Shown one piece after another: positions 1-11,776 of a DNA stretch of 64,000 nt (position 1 is the first letter of the stretch; each line of letters begins with the position of its first letter). The DNA is taken from positions 23,933,557 through 23,997,556 of the forward strand of contig NC_092320.1 in NCBI RefSeq assembly GCF_036785885.1. Reading direction: 5' to 3'. The DNA is from Coffea arabica (taxonomy: Eukaryota; Streptophyta; Magnoliopsida; Gentianales; Rubiaceae). A model generated the notes under the pieces. The model did not search any database and had not been told where the DNA came from. It saw only the letters and a list, made by a program, of their open reading frames with translations. The translations under genes were made by a program, and so were the position numbers.

Positions 1-1060
1 CTCAACAATCCAACATATCATGCCAAACTAACAAATTAACCGTCTGAAGCCAAGAATATAAGATTCTATCCAACTTAAACAAGATTAAAGAATAGAAAAA
101 GGATAGGCAGCCATAATACCTTTCCAAAAGTGCTTGTAAGTGATAACCAAACATCTTTCTTACAAAAATTTTTCCACACAAAGCTTGCCAAACACCACAA
201 GGTAAGTTTAATCAGTTTAGGTTTTGAAATTTCACTCAAACAAGAAGAATTCAAGGTTAAAGTGGAACTTTTCTCTCTTGGTTTTTCTCCTCCCTCAAGC
301 TCGGCGACAAGATGCAAAAATGAAGAAGAAATGAAGTAAAGTTGGTGATAAAAATGAAGGAAATTGGTTGGTCAAACAACCCTTGGATGGTTGCCAAGTG
401 TCGCCTCAAGCTTCAATCTCAAATTTTTTTCTTTTCCTCTCTTTTATTCGTCAATAATTTTGGCTGATTAGAGGAGATATTTGGGGCTAATTTTGCTGAA
501 ACAAAAGTAAGAAAATTAAGGTAATAAAGTAGTGTTCAAGTGGTGCACTGGTAGCGAACGGTACTCGTCTGTTCAAACCAATTTTCCTTAAATCGCGCGT
601 ACTAGGGTTTTAACTTATGATTTACTAACTTATTATTATCACTTCTAATCACACACTTTCTCTTATATAAAACTCACTCTTAATCACCAAATTGAGTACA
701 CACTCCACACCGATTAATCACACTACCAAAAGACGTAAAAACCCTAGTTTACCTTAACGATAAAAGTAAAGGGAAAATCCTTGGTTCTATGATTAATTGT
801 AACTATTGAGAAAGTGAATGAGTAGTAAATCTATTGTAAAATAATGGATTCCAAATAAAAGGGAATTTTTAAGAAAATATGAGGGATTTTACAAGTTCTC
901 ACAATCACACTACCAAAATGCACACAAAAACACACACCAAAACCCTTCCTTTAGAAAAATCATAACTTAAGTTATAAATATCAAAAATTTATACAACTTG
1001 GCTTGTTAAAAATTAGACTTCAAATATTAAGAATCTTTAGAAGACACCTCAAAGATATTT
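1..1060. other. AT-rich flank, probably retroelement LTR sequence
   Basis: I see no credible coding region. The stretch is AT-rich with short homopolymers. It may be the distal part of the copia 3' LTR that starts at 5106 on the minus strand, because the 1061-4677 solo LTR appears to have landed inside that repeat. This continuity is inferred from position only. Confidence 0.3.
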
Positions 1061-4000
1061 TGTAGACACCAAATTTTTTTATTTTTATTTTATTTTATTT
1101 TTTTAATAATTATTATCTATTTTATTTTATCAATCTCATGGTTTTATTTTTAGATTTTTTTTTAGCATTTTAGATACCAAACCTTTTTAATTTAGCTTTA
1201 TTTGTTATTATTTTCATTTTTATTGATTAGATATATTATTATTCTTAACTTTTAGCATTAAAAAAAAAGAAAAAAAAAAGAGAAGAGCGCGAGATGTCAG
1301 TACAGAAGCAAAAATTAAAGCTGGCCATTTCTTCCATTTTTACTCATTTCCGTTGCATTTTTTGTATAAAGTCCAGCTCATCATTCAAAGATTTCATTCA
1401 TAAAAAAATCAAAGGGACAAGAACAAGACACATAAACCTATTTTGGGGTTTGAAATCTCAGCCTTCCATCGTAGGTTTAGGTTTTCGATTCCTTTAAATG
1501 CTTGAAAACACATCTAGCAAAAAGGGAAGGCAAGTGTGACGATGGAAAAAAAATAGAAAACGGCGGAGGGAAAAACCGAGAGAGAGCTTGGGGTGGAGGC
1601 TACGGAAAAAGACTAAAGAAAAGCTAAGGAAGAAAAAGGGGGACGTTGGCAGGGGAACGAAGAAAAAGACTAGAGTTTCGTCTAGGGCTGGCGGCTGAAA
1701 AAGAGAGAAACAGAAACAGGAGAGAAAGAAAAGGGCCACGGCGGGTAAAGAAAAGAGAGGGAGGAAAAGGAAACAAAAAGGGGCTTCAGGCTGAGAAAAA
1801 GGGGGCTTCGGGCATTAAGAAAAACAGAGGAAAGAAAACAGGGGAGGCTTGCGGCTGAGAAAAGCAGAGCAAAAGGGAAAAACCAAAGGGGCGGCGGACT
1901 AAGAAACAGAGGAACCACCGCCGCTCATGCCGCCACCACCTCGCCGAACCCACCATCATCACCATCCTCCCTCTTTGAATTTCAATTTTCCATTTTAGCA
2001 AAACATTGGAAAGTCTCAAAGCATGTCTGGCGTGCACTTGTTTAGGGTAAATTTCATGTTGATGGCTCCCGATTTTAGATTGTATGCTTTGTATATTGGT
2101 TGGACTGGGATCTCTTGTGTTTTGATAAATTTTGGGGCTAATTACGGTTTCAATTAAGCAAGAATCGGTGAATTTCCTTTTGCCCATCTATTGCTCGATG
2201 AAATGCCCAACTGAGGGTTCGGTTTTGAAGGGACGAATTGATTTCTGATTTGCATGTGTTCGGCCAGTCCATGCTTGTCAAAATTATTGATTCAGATGGG
2301 TCTGTTTGGCGTCCGTTTGTTTGGCATCTATTCTGTTTCTCTTTTGCTTGGTGTTCTTTTGGTATGAACCCAAATTAATGACATGAGTGGATTGAGATTA
2401 GATTCGTGTGAGAGTCGTTTATGTGTGAGCCTGAAATCGAACTTTCTAGTGTTCTTCGTCTGTAAAGAAGAACGAAATCAGGTGATTGTGTGGTCTGATG
2501 CTGAGCCGTTTGGAGAAGATGATTATTTTTCTGATTTACAACTTTAGTCCCTCCATTTTCATTTCTTTGTAATTTAACCCCAAAGTTTCAGGACTTCATA
2601 ATTTGACCCCAAGACTTTTAAAAGGCTTTCAATTGGATCCCTGCTATAATTTGCAAATTGGTCCTAAAACTTTATCTTTCCCTCAATTTTTGCCCCAAAG
2701 TTCTGAAAATCCTGATTAGGCCCTAAAGACTTTCTGATATTTGCAATTTGGTCCTTGGCAGCTTTAATTTCGCAACTTCATTGCTTGTTTGCTTCAATTA
2801 GCCACCATACTTTGTTTAAACTGCATTTAATTCATAATTTTAAGAGTTTTATGATCAATTGAGCTTGTGTTTGTATATTTTCTTTAGTTTTCTCAATTAA
2901 AGTGATGCCTTGACCTTTTCTTTGTTTTTAAAGGATAAATAAGTAATTTTATTCCATTAGGGCCCTAATTCAAGGAAGGTACACCCTACCCCTTATTTCT
3001 TACTTTATTTGACTCTATGTGCTCTATGTGACTTTACGTGTTTGATTGTGTCTTTTGAATGTTTTTTTTATTTAGTTCATTTATTTATTTGTTTGCTTTA
3101 TTGGATTTAGTTTGGTATATTTATTTTAGTTTAAATTTTGATCATTTGAAAGGCAATTTAATGCCAAAATTGTAATAATTAGGTTATTATTTTATTTATT
3201 ATTCCTTTCCCCTTAGATTGTAGTAGGGCCTCCCCTTTTGTAATAAATAGGGCTTATGTGCTATGTGCTTGTGTGTGTTTATATGCCTATGTGTTTAATT
3301 GCTTTCCCTAGACTTCTGCATCTAGATAAGCATGCTTATGTGCTACGTGCTATGTGAAACTGTGTGCTTTGCATGTCTATTTGCTTTAGTATTATATCTG
3401 ATTATATGGATAGAATGTACGTTACTGTGGTTAGTCCAATGCTAGTCATGGTCTTCCCCTCAAGCTCACAAGTCCAATGCTTGTGAGAGAACGTTAGTAA
3501 AGGGCTAGTCCAATGCTAGACCCAATAGGGCCACCCCTCGCTAGTACATACTTGCATGCCCTACACTACATTTCCATTCATTTTTCCTTTTAGTAGTTTT
3601 ACACTTTTGCATGACCCTTCACTCCCTTTCCCGCATTTGAAACATGATTTTTAGGATTTTGCATTTCATTCTAGTCATCTGCTTGATTAGGTTAGGGAGT
3701 CACCCTTTTGGTAAAGGAAACAGACGAGTATGGCTACACATAGCCTTAGCACGCTTGTTTTCTTTCTAACCAAAAGGCAAATCACAAGTCACAATTTAGA
3801 ATCTCCCCGTACCCGATATGCTTGCATTCCTTTAGACTTATGCGTTCTAATCCATACTATCATTTTTTCACCTACTATCACTTCACACACTCTCTCACCA
3901 TCTTACCACTTTGCACACTATCACTTTATCCACTTTATCATTTTGCACACCGTCATTTCACTTTACATTCTCTTATATTTGCACATGTGCACTTTTATAT

Positions 4001-4677
4001 ACTCATTTGCACCCTTGCACTTTACACACCCATTTTCACATTTGCACTTTACACATTTGTTCCTGACACTCGTTTTTACACTTAAAGACATTTTCGCACA
4101 CTCTCATTTTTTTTGCATTGTTACTCGAGCATTCATTTACATTTATTTGTGACCTCTTTGAGGATTCACCTTTGGCTATCACAATTCATGTGATTAGGAC
4201 CAATCAAGCCTCAAAAGAGACATTTTGTTCCTTTTGAACCAATCATTAGATTTAGGTTTGCATTCATGTTAGACACATCCAAAATGCAATACATCTTTTG
4301 GGTAGAAATTAGGAAAATTGTCACTAAATCATGCAACTAGCTTAGGTTAGAGTAAAAGGGTGCCTTAGACTTCGTCTTTGCCTTCCTTTTTATCAACCGT
4401 GACCCCCAAACTCGTCTTTTTTATTTTCGTAGACTATGAGTCATCTAAAAAGGTTTTTATTTCATTTTTCAAAACTACTTTTTGAGTGACTTGCTACACC
4501 CCAACTCAATACCAAGTAGCGACTCCTATTTAAAACCTTTTTAGACAATCATTTTGGCCAAACCGTCGCATTTAAAATTCCCATGGCCTTTCCCTTTACC
4601 TCACACATTTCACACACACTATATGCATCATGATTCAAACAATTTACTTAACTTTTTCTCAAAAATGGGGCGCGACA
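1061..4677 (+). mobile_element. Solo LTR, about 3.6 kb, gypsy Tat/Ogre-like
   Basis: Begins TGTAGACACCAAA and ends GGGGCGCGACA, so it has TG...CA ends. The minus-strand element at 55962-59502 has the same ends and nearly the same length, and the order of internal blocks matches: 'rest of the fluid' tracts of the type 'aatttggtcct', a GGAAGGTAC block near 2980, a repeated 'tagtccaatgctag' motif near 3440-3520, and a 'caccaagtagcgactcc'-like block near 4510. The flanks TATTT (1056-1060) and GATTT (4678-4682) could be a five-base target duplication with one change. No primer-binding site or internal domain follows, hence solo LTR. The Tat/Ogre label comes from the long LTR and GCGCGACA end and is tentative. 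Open frames inside (3730-4152 and others) are low-complexity. Confidence 0.75.
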
Positions 4678-5106
4678 GATTTAGTTTACAAGTTAGTCCA
4701 AATTGAGCCATAAGCTACTACAACATTCCTATGTTTACTTGTGCAGGGTAGAATTTTCAGTCAATTTTGCCAATTTTCTAGAATTTATAAACATTGAATC
4801 AAACTTTGAATTTTACATCGTAGGAAGCGCTCTGAGTCTAATTTCAAACGCAATAAACTAAACTCAATTCCGACTTTCCTATACGAAATTATAGCCAATT
4901 TTTCAAAGTTGCGTAGAGCCTCCTACGAAAATTTCTAGATTTTCTAATAATTTGAGATTATGAAACTTTTCTTAACAAAATTCACTCCCTTGACTCAAAT
5001 TCAACCATTAAAACAACCAAGAATCAAAGATAAGTGAGTTCACATAAGGGTTATAAAGAAAAGTAAAATTTCGGAGTCTCACAAGCTGGCTCACACAAGT
5101 CCAACA
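4678..5106 (-). mobile_element. Partial 3' LTR of a Ty1/copia element
   Basis: On the minus strand a purine-rich tract (5107-5125, reverse complement GAGAGGGAGATTG) directly precedes TGTTGGACTTGTGTGAGCC, the usual polypurine tract / LTR start arrangement after a copia RNase H domain. The LTR is cut at 4677 by the solo LTR. Its other end is not identified. Confidence 0.6.
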
Positions 5107-5149
5107 ATCTCCCTCTCCAGCTCATTTGAAGGGCTCCACCAAACTTGCT

Positions 5150-6135
5150 TCTTGTCTACAAAATATGAGTTTCTCCTTAGGCAACGCCTTGGTTAGTATG
5201 TCAGCACCATTATCATTTGTATGATCTTTCTCAAGTGTCAATAACTTGGAATCCAATACTTTTCGAATCTAATGATACCTCACATCAATATGTTTGGATC
5301 AAGAGTGAAATAAAGAGTTCTTACATAAATGAATAGTGTTTTGACTGTCACAGTAAAGACTATGCTTTTCTTGTTTCATACCCAACTTCTAAAGAAATTT
5401 CTGTAATCAAAGAGTTTCCTTGCATGCTTCAGTGGTTGCAATGTACTCTACTTTAGTACTAGAAAGGGCGATACACTTCTATAATTTACTTTGCCATGAC
5501 ACTGCTCTTCTTGCAAAAATTATCAAGTACTCAGATATGGATTTCCTATTGTCAAGATCGCTTGCCATATCTGCATCGGTGTACCCGTCTAATATAGTTT
5601 TACCATTGCCGAAACACAGACATAATCTAGAAGTTCCCTTGAGATACCTGAAAATCCATTTGACAGCATTCCAATGCTCCTTACCTGGATTAGAGAGATA
5701 CCGACTGACTACTCCAATTGCATGAGTAATATCTGGTCTAGTGCAAACCATAGCATATATTAAACTACCAACAGCCGAAGCATAAGGAACCTTTTTCATG
5801 TGTTCTTTATCTTTCTCACTTGTAAGACACTGTTTGATATTCAGTTTAAAGTGAGCCGCAAGTGGAGTTGAAACTTCCTTAGTCTTGCTCATGTTAAACA
5901 TGTTCAATATTTTCTCATTGTACTTTTCTTGAGACAACCAAAGCTTCCCATTTTGTCTATCTCGTAAGATTTTCATCTCTAGTATTTGTCTAACCAGACC
6001 CAAATTTTTCATTGCAAAAATTTTATTTAACTTCTTTTTCAACCTGTCAATTTTTATAGTATCACGGCCAACAATCAACATGTCATCAACATACAGCAAG
6101 AGAATAACAAAATCACCATCTGAAAAATTTTTCAC
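5150..6135 (-). pseudogene. Copia reverse transcriptase C-terminus and RNase H
   Basis: The open part (6135-5479) carries the reverse transcriptase catalytic motif YVDDM near its start, then the typical copia blocks for thumb and connection (YASAVGSLIYAM, RPDITHAIGVVSRY, WNAVKWIFRYLKGT). The RNase H start has the DGYTDADMASD motif. From 5478 down to about 5150 the same reading continues with stop codons through RNase H (ALSSTKVEYIA, CDSQNTIHL, RSKHIDVRYH-like) to the conserved ADILTKALPKE tail. It is the 3' end of a copia polyprotein, followed at 5125-5107 by the polypurine tract. Stops make it non-functional. Confidence 0.9.
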
Positions 6136-7075
6136 ATAAATACAGTGATCAAATATCTGTGGTACTTGTGGTCTATCATGAAGGAGTCAAATTTCTTGTA
6201 CCACTGTCTAGGTGTCTATTTCAACCTATATAAGCTCTTCTTGAGACAGCAGACAAAATTTTTCTTGTCACTTTCTTTAAACCCCTCCGGTTGCTCCATG
6301 TAGATCTGCTCTTCCAAGTCACCATGCAGGAAGGCTGTCTTCACATCAAGTTACTCGATCTCCAAATTTAGACCCGCTACAATACCCAAAACAACTCGAA
6401 TTGACGACATCTTTACCACAGGAGAGAAAATTTCTTCAAAACCTACACCCTTTTTTTGGCTAAATTCCTTCACAACCAATCGTGCTTTGTACTTTGGTTA
6501 TGAGATGTACTCCTGAATTTCAACCTGTAAACTCATTTGCTCTTCAGAATTCTCTTACCCTTAGGCAGTTTCACTAAGTTATAAGTATGATTATCATATA
6601 GGGACATCATTTCCTCTTGCATGGCTCGCAACCAATTTTCTTTGTTCTCATGCTCTAAAACCTCACAGTAGGACTTTGGCTCTCCTCCATCCGTTAACAA
6701 CATATATTCATGAGGATTATATCTGCTAGAAGGTCTCCTCTGTGTGATAGATTTCCTAAGCTCATCTTGTGGTGGCGGTGGTGGAATAGGTGTCGCCTCA
6801 TGTTTAGGTTCATCAGCAATAAGATTATCATCATCATTAACACCCTCTCTCTGCTCCATCTCAGCTCCCCCTTGATTAAAATCAATAGGTACTGGAATTG
6901 GATCTGGATCTAAATTTGAACTAGCAGAAATGTTATTTGAATATTTCGAGTTATCACCTTTATCAATATCTTTAATGGTTTGATCTTCAAAGAAAACAAC
7001 ATCTCTGCTCCTAATCACCTTCTTCGCAATAGGATCATACAACTTATAATCAAAATCTTCATGTCTATAATCCAA
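6136..7075 (-). pseudogene. Copia integrase C-term linker and reverse transcriptase N-terminus
   Basis: The 7075-6533 frame starts with the post-integrase segment (GYDPIAKKVIRSRDVVF-type) and an acidic linker, and ends at the start of reverse transcriptase (ENWLRAMQEEMMSLYDNHTYNLV). Between 6532 and 6136 the fingers/palm part can be read only through stops and shifts (segments such as [16 protein letters not shown] and SLYRLK). The order matches a copia polyprotein; the stops show long decay. Confidence 0.85.
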
Positions 7076-7084
7076 GAAAATGCA

Positions 7085-7960
7085 TTACTTTGATTTTACA
7101 TTAAGTTTTGACCTCTCATCTTTGGGAATATGAACAAATGCCTGGCAACTAAAAACTCTCAAGTGCTTAAAAGATATATCTTTTTCCGTCCATACTCTCT
7201 CTGGGAAGTCACCATCTAGAGGAACTGATGGAGAAAGATTAATCAAATCGATCGCAGTCCTCATTGTCTCACCGCAAAATGATTTTGACAACTTAGCATT
7301 AGAGAGCATACATCTGACCTGTTCGGTAATAGATCTATTCATCCTCTCTACTATTCCATTTTGTTGAGGAGTTTTTGGTATAGCCTTTTCCAATCTGATC
7401 CCACGGGACTTACAATAGATTTCAAATGGTTCTCTGCACTCACCACCATTATCAGTACGAATACATTTTAACTACTTGTCAGTTTCTCTTTCAACTTTGC
7501 TATGAAAATCTTTAAATACATTCAAAACATGATCTTTGGATTTTAAAGCAAAACACCAGATCTTTTTAGCAAAGTTATCAATAAAAGTTACAAAATAAAT
7601 AGCACCACCAAGAGACTTATCTTTCATATAGCAAATATCAGTATGCACTAATTCTAACGGATTCAATTTTCTAGATGGAGAAAAATTTTGAAATACAACT
7701 CTGTGTTGTTTCCCATAAATGCAGTCAACACAGAGTTTAAGTGCATTACCTCTAACTTCAGGTATGAGTTATTTGCGAACAAATGTCTGAATCCCTTTTT
7801 CACCCATGTGCCCAAGTCTCCTATGCCAAAGGTCAATTGATGAATCACGAATTGCATTCACTTCTCCCTTTCCCAACTTAGTTTGCATCAAGTAGAGGAT
7901 ACTCTGTTTCTTTCCTCTAGCAACAACGAGATTTCCTTTGCTGAGTTTTCATTTGCCTCC
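7085..7960 (-). pseudogene. Copia integrase (broken)
   Basis: Three successive frames cover integrase. 7857-7663 is the GAG-pre-integrase / zinc-finger part (VIHQLTFGIGDLGTWVKKG). 7666-7472 has the first catalytic aspartate context (ELVHTDICYM) and the second motif region (YFVTFIDNFAKKIWCF). 7393-7085 holds the segment with the catalytic glutamate (TPQQNGIVERMNRSI). The frames are separated by shifts, so no continuous catalytic core exists. It belongs to the same minus-strand element as the neighbours. Confidence 0.88.
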
Positions 7961-7963
7961 ACC

Positions 7964-8377
7964 TTACAAGCTATGGTAACCCTCATCGTCAAGTTTTCCT
8001 ATAGAAATAAAATTAAGGCGAATATCAAGGACATGTCGAGCATTTCTTAATATCAATTGGCATCCGGTATTTGTATCCAAATATGTGTCTTCCATGCCAA
8101 CAACTTTGCATGAGACCTCATTTTCCATCCTAACATATCCAAAATCTCCTTTGGTGTAGGTTGAGAAGAAATGTCTGTGAGGAATAACATGATAGGATGC
8201 ACCCAAATCAACTACCCAATCATTGTCATAATAAATAATATTTACCTGACCATCATCACAGAACACAAACATATCATCATGAGCTGCCACAACTAATGTA
8301 GTCTTTTCATCACTTTTTTCCTTCGCCTTACCCTTTTTCTCAGCTTGTTCCCGTTTTAGGATTCTGCACTCCTTCAT
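7964..8377 (-). pseudogene. Copia protease region, altered active site
   Basis: This 137-codon frame contains the aspartic protease segment WVVDLGASYHVIPHRHFF. Copia proteases normally have D-S-G or D-T-G at this place; here it reads D-L-G, a change expected to abolish catalysis. The Lys/Glu-rich stretch before it follows the nucleocapsid zinc knuckle at the gag/protease junction. Confidence 0.85.
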
Positions 8378-8800
8378 ATAATATCCATATTTTTTACAAC
8401 AATAGCATGCAATATTTTTCCGCGACTCAAACCTGCCTCTGAATTTGTCATTCCTGTTATGGGGTTCTCTACTTTTGCTTCTCCTTCTTCTTTTTTTCTT
8501 TTCTGTCTCCAGGCCTGGGACTCAAAGACAATTCCTTGTTCGTTCTTCCTGAACTCTTCAGTCATCACGGCCTTTTTTGCAATAGCCATGGTCAACACAT
8601 CATTCGGAACTGAATTGCTGACGGAGACCATCATGGTTTCCCAACTATTCGGTAGTGAACTAAATAATAATAGAGCCTGCACTTCATCATCCAAAGGTAA
8701 AAGTACTCCATTTCTTTTAGTATTTAGTTCATTAAAGAAAGTAAATAAGTAGAGCAGTAAACTTTTTTGTAGAAGCACTTAGGATGCGCATGTAAGAGGA
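8366..8800 (-). pseudogene. Copia gag C-terminal part with degenerate zinc knuckle
   Basis: Frame 8778-8374 contains the UBN2/gag-like segment DDEVQALLLFSSLPNSWETM, a copia capsid hallmark. In a shifted frame 8407-8366 reads as a CCHC knuckle, CYCCKKYGYYMKEC, with Tyr where the zinc-binding His is expected. The capsid N-terminus, primer-binding site and 5' LTR are absent: P450 sequence of the opposite strand begins by 8850. The element is therefore truncated at its 5' end. Confidence 0.82.
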
Positions 8801-8849
8801 TACAGCTTGTCTTCCTCTGCTTAAAAACTGTTGAAACTCTTTCTCACAG

Positions 8850-11033
8850 GATACAAAATACCTAAAGGATGGAAAGTAATCTACTGGTTACGATACATTC
8901 ATACAGATCCAAAAAATTTTGAAGATCCATTGTGTTTCAATACAGATAGATAGAACGTAAGCACAAATATTATTTGCACTTGTATTGAGAAGACGAATTT
9001 TGGGTTATACATTGATCAACTGTTAGATATTTCCTTGATCAGGAACAACCAAAGCCTGGGACATTCTTGGTCTTCGGTGGGGGATCAAAGATTTGTCTAG
9101 GAAATATGCTTGCTCGAATGCAGGTTGCTATTTTTATCCACCACCTAGTTGTAGGATACAGGCGAAATTTCTAAGTGCCACTATACCTTTTTTTTTTTTT
9201 TTGGAGTCACATCTTTTATTCATGATGATATATATATTAGCGAATATAGATGCATACTACATATACAAAATTTAGTTAAATTGAGATAATATAATATGCA
9301 TCTAAACCCGTCGGTATACACACTAAGAGGGTGTTTGGTAAAAGAGTATCGGAATGAGGGAATGAAATAAACTCCATAGTTGGTGTTTGGTTCACTGGAA
9401 TGGGAATTGAAATCTTGGAATGATTTCTAAAAACTTGGCATCCCTCCATTCCTTAGTAAAAAGGTGGGTGTTGTTCAAAATCCAAGTGTGATTCCAAAAT
9501 CTTTACCGATTACATAATATTTAGTATAATTAATATTTATATATATTATATATATTAGATATATTATAATATATACATAATTATAATATTTTATTATAAT
9601 ATTAGTATATTATATAAATATATATTATAATTATTTAGTTAAATATAATTATATTTATATAATATATATTATAAATTTATTGATATTATATAATAATATA
9701 TCCATAATACATGTATATTTATAAATGCATATTATATGTGCATATAATTATAATATAAACATGTATATAATATTAATAAATTATATAATGATAATTATAT
9801 TTATTATTTTAAATATAATAATATATAATAATTACTATATCTAATATTTATATGCATTATATTTATATAAAATATTAGTACAATTAATATTTATATATTA
9901 TATATTTATATTATAACATTTGTATAATTATAATTAATTATATATATAATATTTAATTTAATTAGTTACAAACTAATAATAATGATAGTATTATATTATA
10001 TAATTATATATTATAATTATACTTATATAATATATATTATAAGTTTGTTAATATTATATAATATTATGTTTATAATATATATGTATATTTAAAAATGTAT
10101 ATTATATATGCATATAATTATAATATATACATGTCTGTAATATTAAAAGGTTATATAATTATAATTTTAATTTTAATTTTAAATATATTAATATATAATA
10201 ATAACTATATTTAATATGTAATATATATTATATTTATATAAAATATTAGTATTATTAATATTTGTATATATTATATAATTATATTTATATTATAACATTT
10301 GTATATTTATATTTAATTATATATATAATATTTAATTTAATTAGTTACAAACTTATAATAATAATATTATTAGCTATATGTATTATATAATGTACATTAA
10401 TTTATGTAATATAATTAATATTATCAATTATACTAATAATTATACATGTTTACTAATAGAATTTATTAATTAGTTAGACTAAATTTACTAATATATTTAT
10501 ACTAATATATTTAATTAGTGAAAATTTCTTATATCTTATTTACAAAGAGCCAATAACTATCATTTACGATATGGTTTATAATATATTTATTATATTCCAT
10601 TCCGAAAGAGTCGACGAACCAAACATCAACTATAGTAATGATACGCATTCCAGGTACTTGAACCAAACAAATATATTAGAATGAATGACCTCATTCCAAA
10701 CCCAAAATATCCGATTCCGAATCCGAATCCGAATCCGATTCCGATGTGCGAACCAAACGCCACCTAAAGTTGTAGGAAAGATTTTTTTTTTTTTCTTGAT
10801 AACACCGATTTTTTCTTTCTTTCCAAAGGAGAAAGAGAAAAGCATAAATTCAAAATCCAGAAATTATTATTTATTAAGCAAATAAAGTCCCACAATAGTG
10901 TAACTTTGTTTGCTTATGCCACACTGATAAACAAATTTTCAGGTGGGAACTAGTTAATGCTGATGCAGAAATTAGTTATCTCCTGCATCCAAGACCAATT
11001 GATGGGGTTGAGATTAACATAAGCAGAATCTAA
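8850..11033 (+). pseudogene. 3' half of a cytochrome P450 (CYP85-clan-like)
   Basis: Three exons can be read. Exon 8850-8956 encodes GYKIPKGWKVIYW...DPKNFEDPLCF, the region before the haem loop. Exon 9043-9161 encodes KPGTFLVFGGGSKICLGNMLARMQ, the haem-binding loop with its cysteine ligand, then IFIHHLVVGYR. Exon 10943-11033 encodes RWELVNADAEISYL...PIDGVEINISRI and a stop. In exon one the conserved DRW reads DR-stop (TAG at 8951-8953). The intron 9162-10942 begins GC instead of GT and contains a PIF/Harbinger-like insertion. Upstream exons are missing; degenerate copia gag lies there. Such enzymes are ER-membrane monooxygenases; the sequence resembles ent-kaurenoic acid oxidase/CYP716-type members of the CYP85 clan, family not resolved. 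Confidence 0.85.
9327..10764. mobile_element. PIF/Harbinger-like non-autonomous transposon
   Basis: Termini GAGGGTGTTTGGTA (9327) and, as reverse complement of the right end, GGTGGCGTTTGGTTCG are imperfect inverted repeats. Both sides are flanked by TAA (9324-9326 and 10765-10767), the target duplication typical of PIF/Harbinger. Subterminal copies of 'gtttggttc' and 'gaatccgaatccg' repeats occur. The interior (about 9500-10570) is almost pure A/T with no coding capacity. It sits in the last intron of the P450 relic. Confidence 0.72.
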
Positions 11034-11776
11034 TAGAAAAAGAAGCCCGCTGTTCTATTTTGTGCCTCTTGATCTTGTTTGGAGTTTGTGCCTTTTCTTC
11101 TTCTTTTTTTTTTTTTGGGTACATTTTCTGTTGATCTAGCAAAATCATAATGTGATAACTACTTGCAACAAGTTTGAAACTTATTCATCTAATATATGGT
11201 ATATCTATGTAATAAGTTTGTTAAGTTGATTGTCCAAAGTAAATGTTTACTTAAAAAATTATTGGTACAAGTGTTTAGAGAACAAGAGTTTGAGGACATG
11301 TGGGCACCAAGTTGCTTTAAGTAATGGATCCGAAAGTGAAACCTGAATGCTGTTTACTTATGCATGTAACAAAATTTAGACGGCTATATTATATTTCTTG
11401 GTGACATAAAGAGAAATACTGTGACAAAATCACAATCTCCTCAGCATCATTTTTTCTATCAAAAGATCTTCTGTTACAATTTTTTCTATTACACTTTCAT
11501 TACACTATTAATTCTACTAACATGTGTTTCTTGCAATAATGTATAAGAATTCAAATTTTATAATATCTCTATTGGTGGCCAGGACACTTGCTTCCTTTGA
11601 GAAGTTGTGTAACATAATGTACCGTGAAATTTGTAACAGAGGCTCCTAAGTCCATATTTTAATCAAGTGCAAAATTTATCACTATATATATTTATAGCTG
11701 CAAGTATGTTAAGTATTCAACCAATTCAGTTAGATTAAGGAAAGAGAAAAGGAAAATAATCTAATTGCAGGAGTAT
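11034..11776. other. Spacer between two P450 copies
   Basis: No coding region recognised. AT-rich, with a poly-T run near 11105. It would hold the 3' flank of the upstream P450 copy and the promoter of the downstream copy; no clear control element is visible. Confidence 0.4.

Noticed and set aside
1494..2187. Overlapping Phe/Ser/Pro-rich and Arg/Lys-rich frames
   Set aside because: They lie in purine-rich LTR sequence and overlap on both strands with no recognisable domain.
3730..4152. 140-codon frame rich in His/Thr/Phe
   Set aside because: It reads a low-complexity 'cactttacacac' stretch inside the solo LTR.
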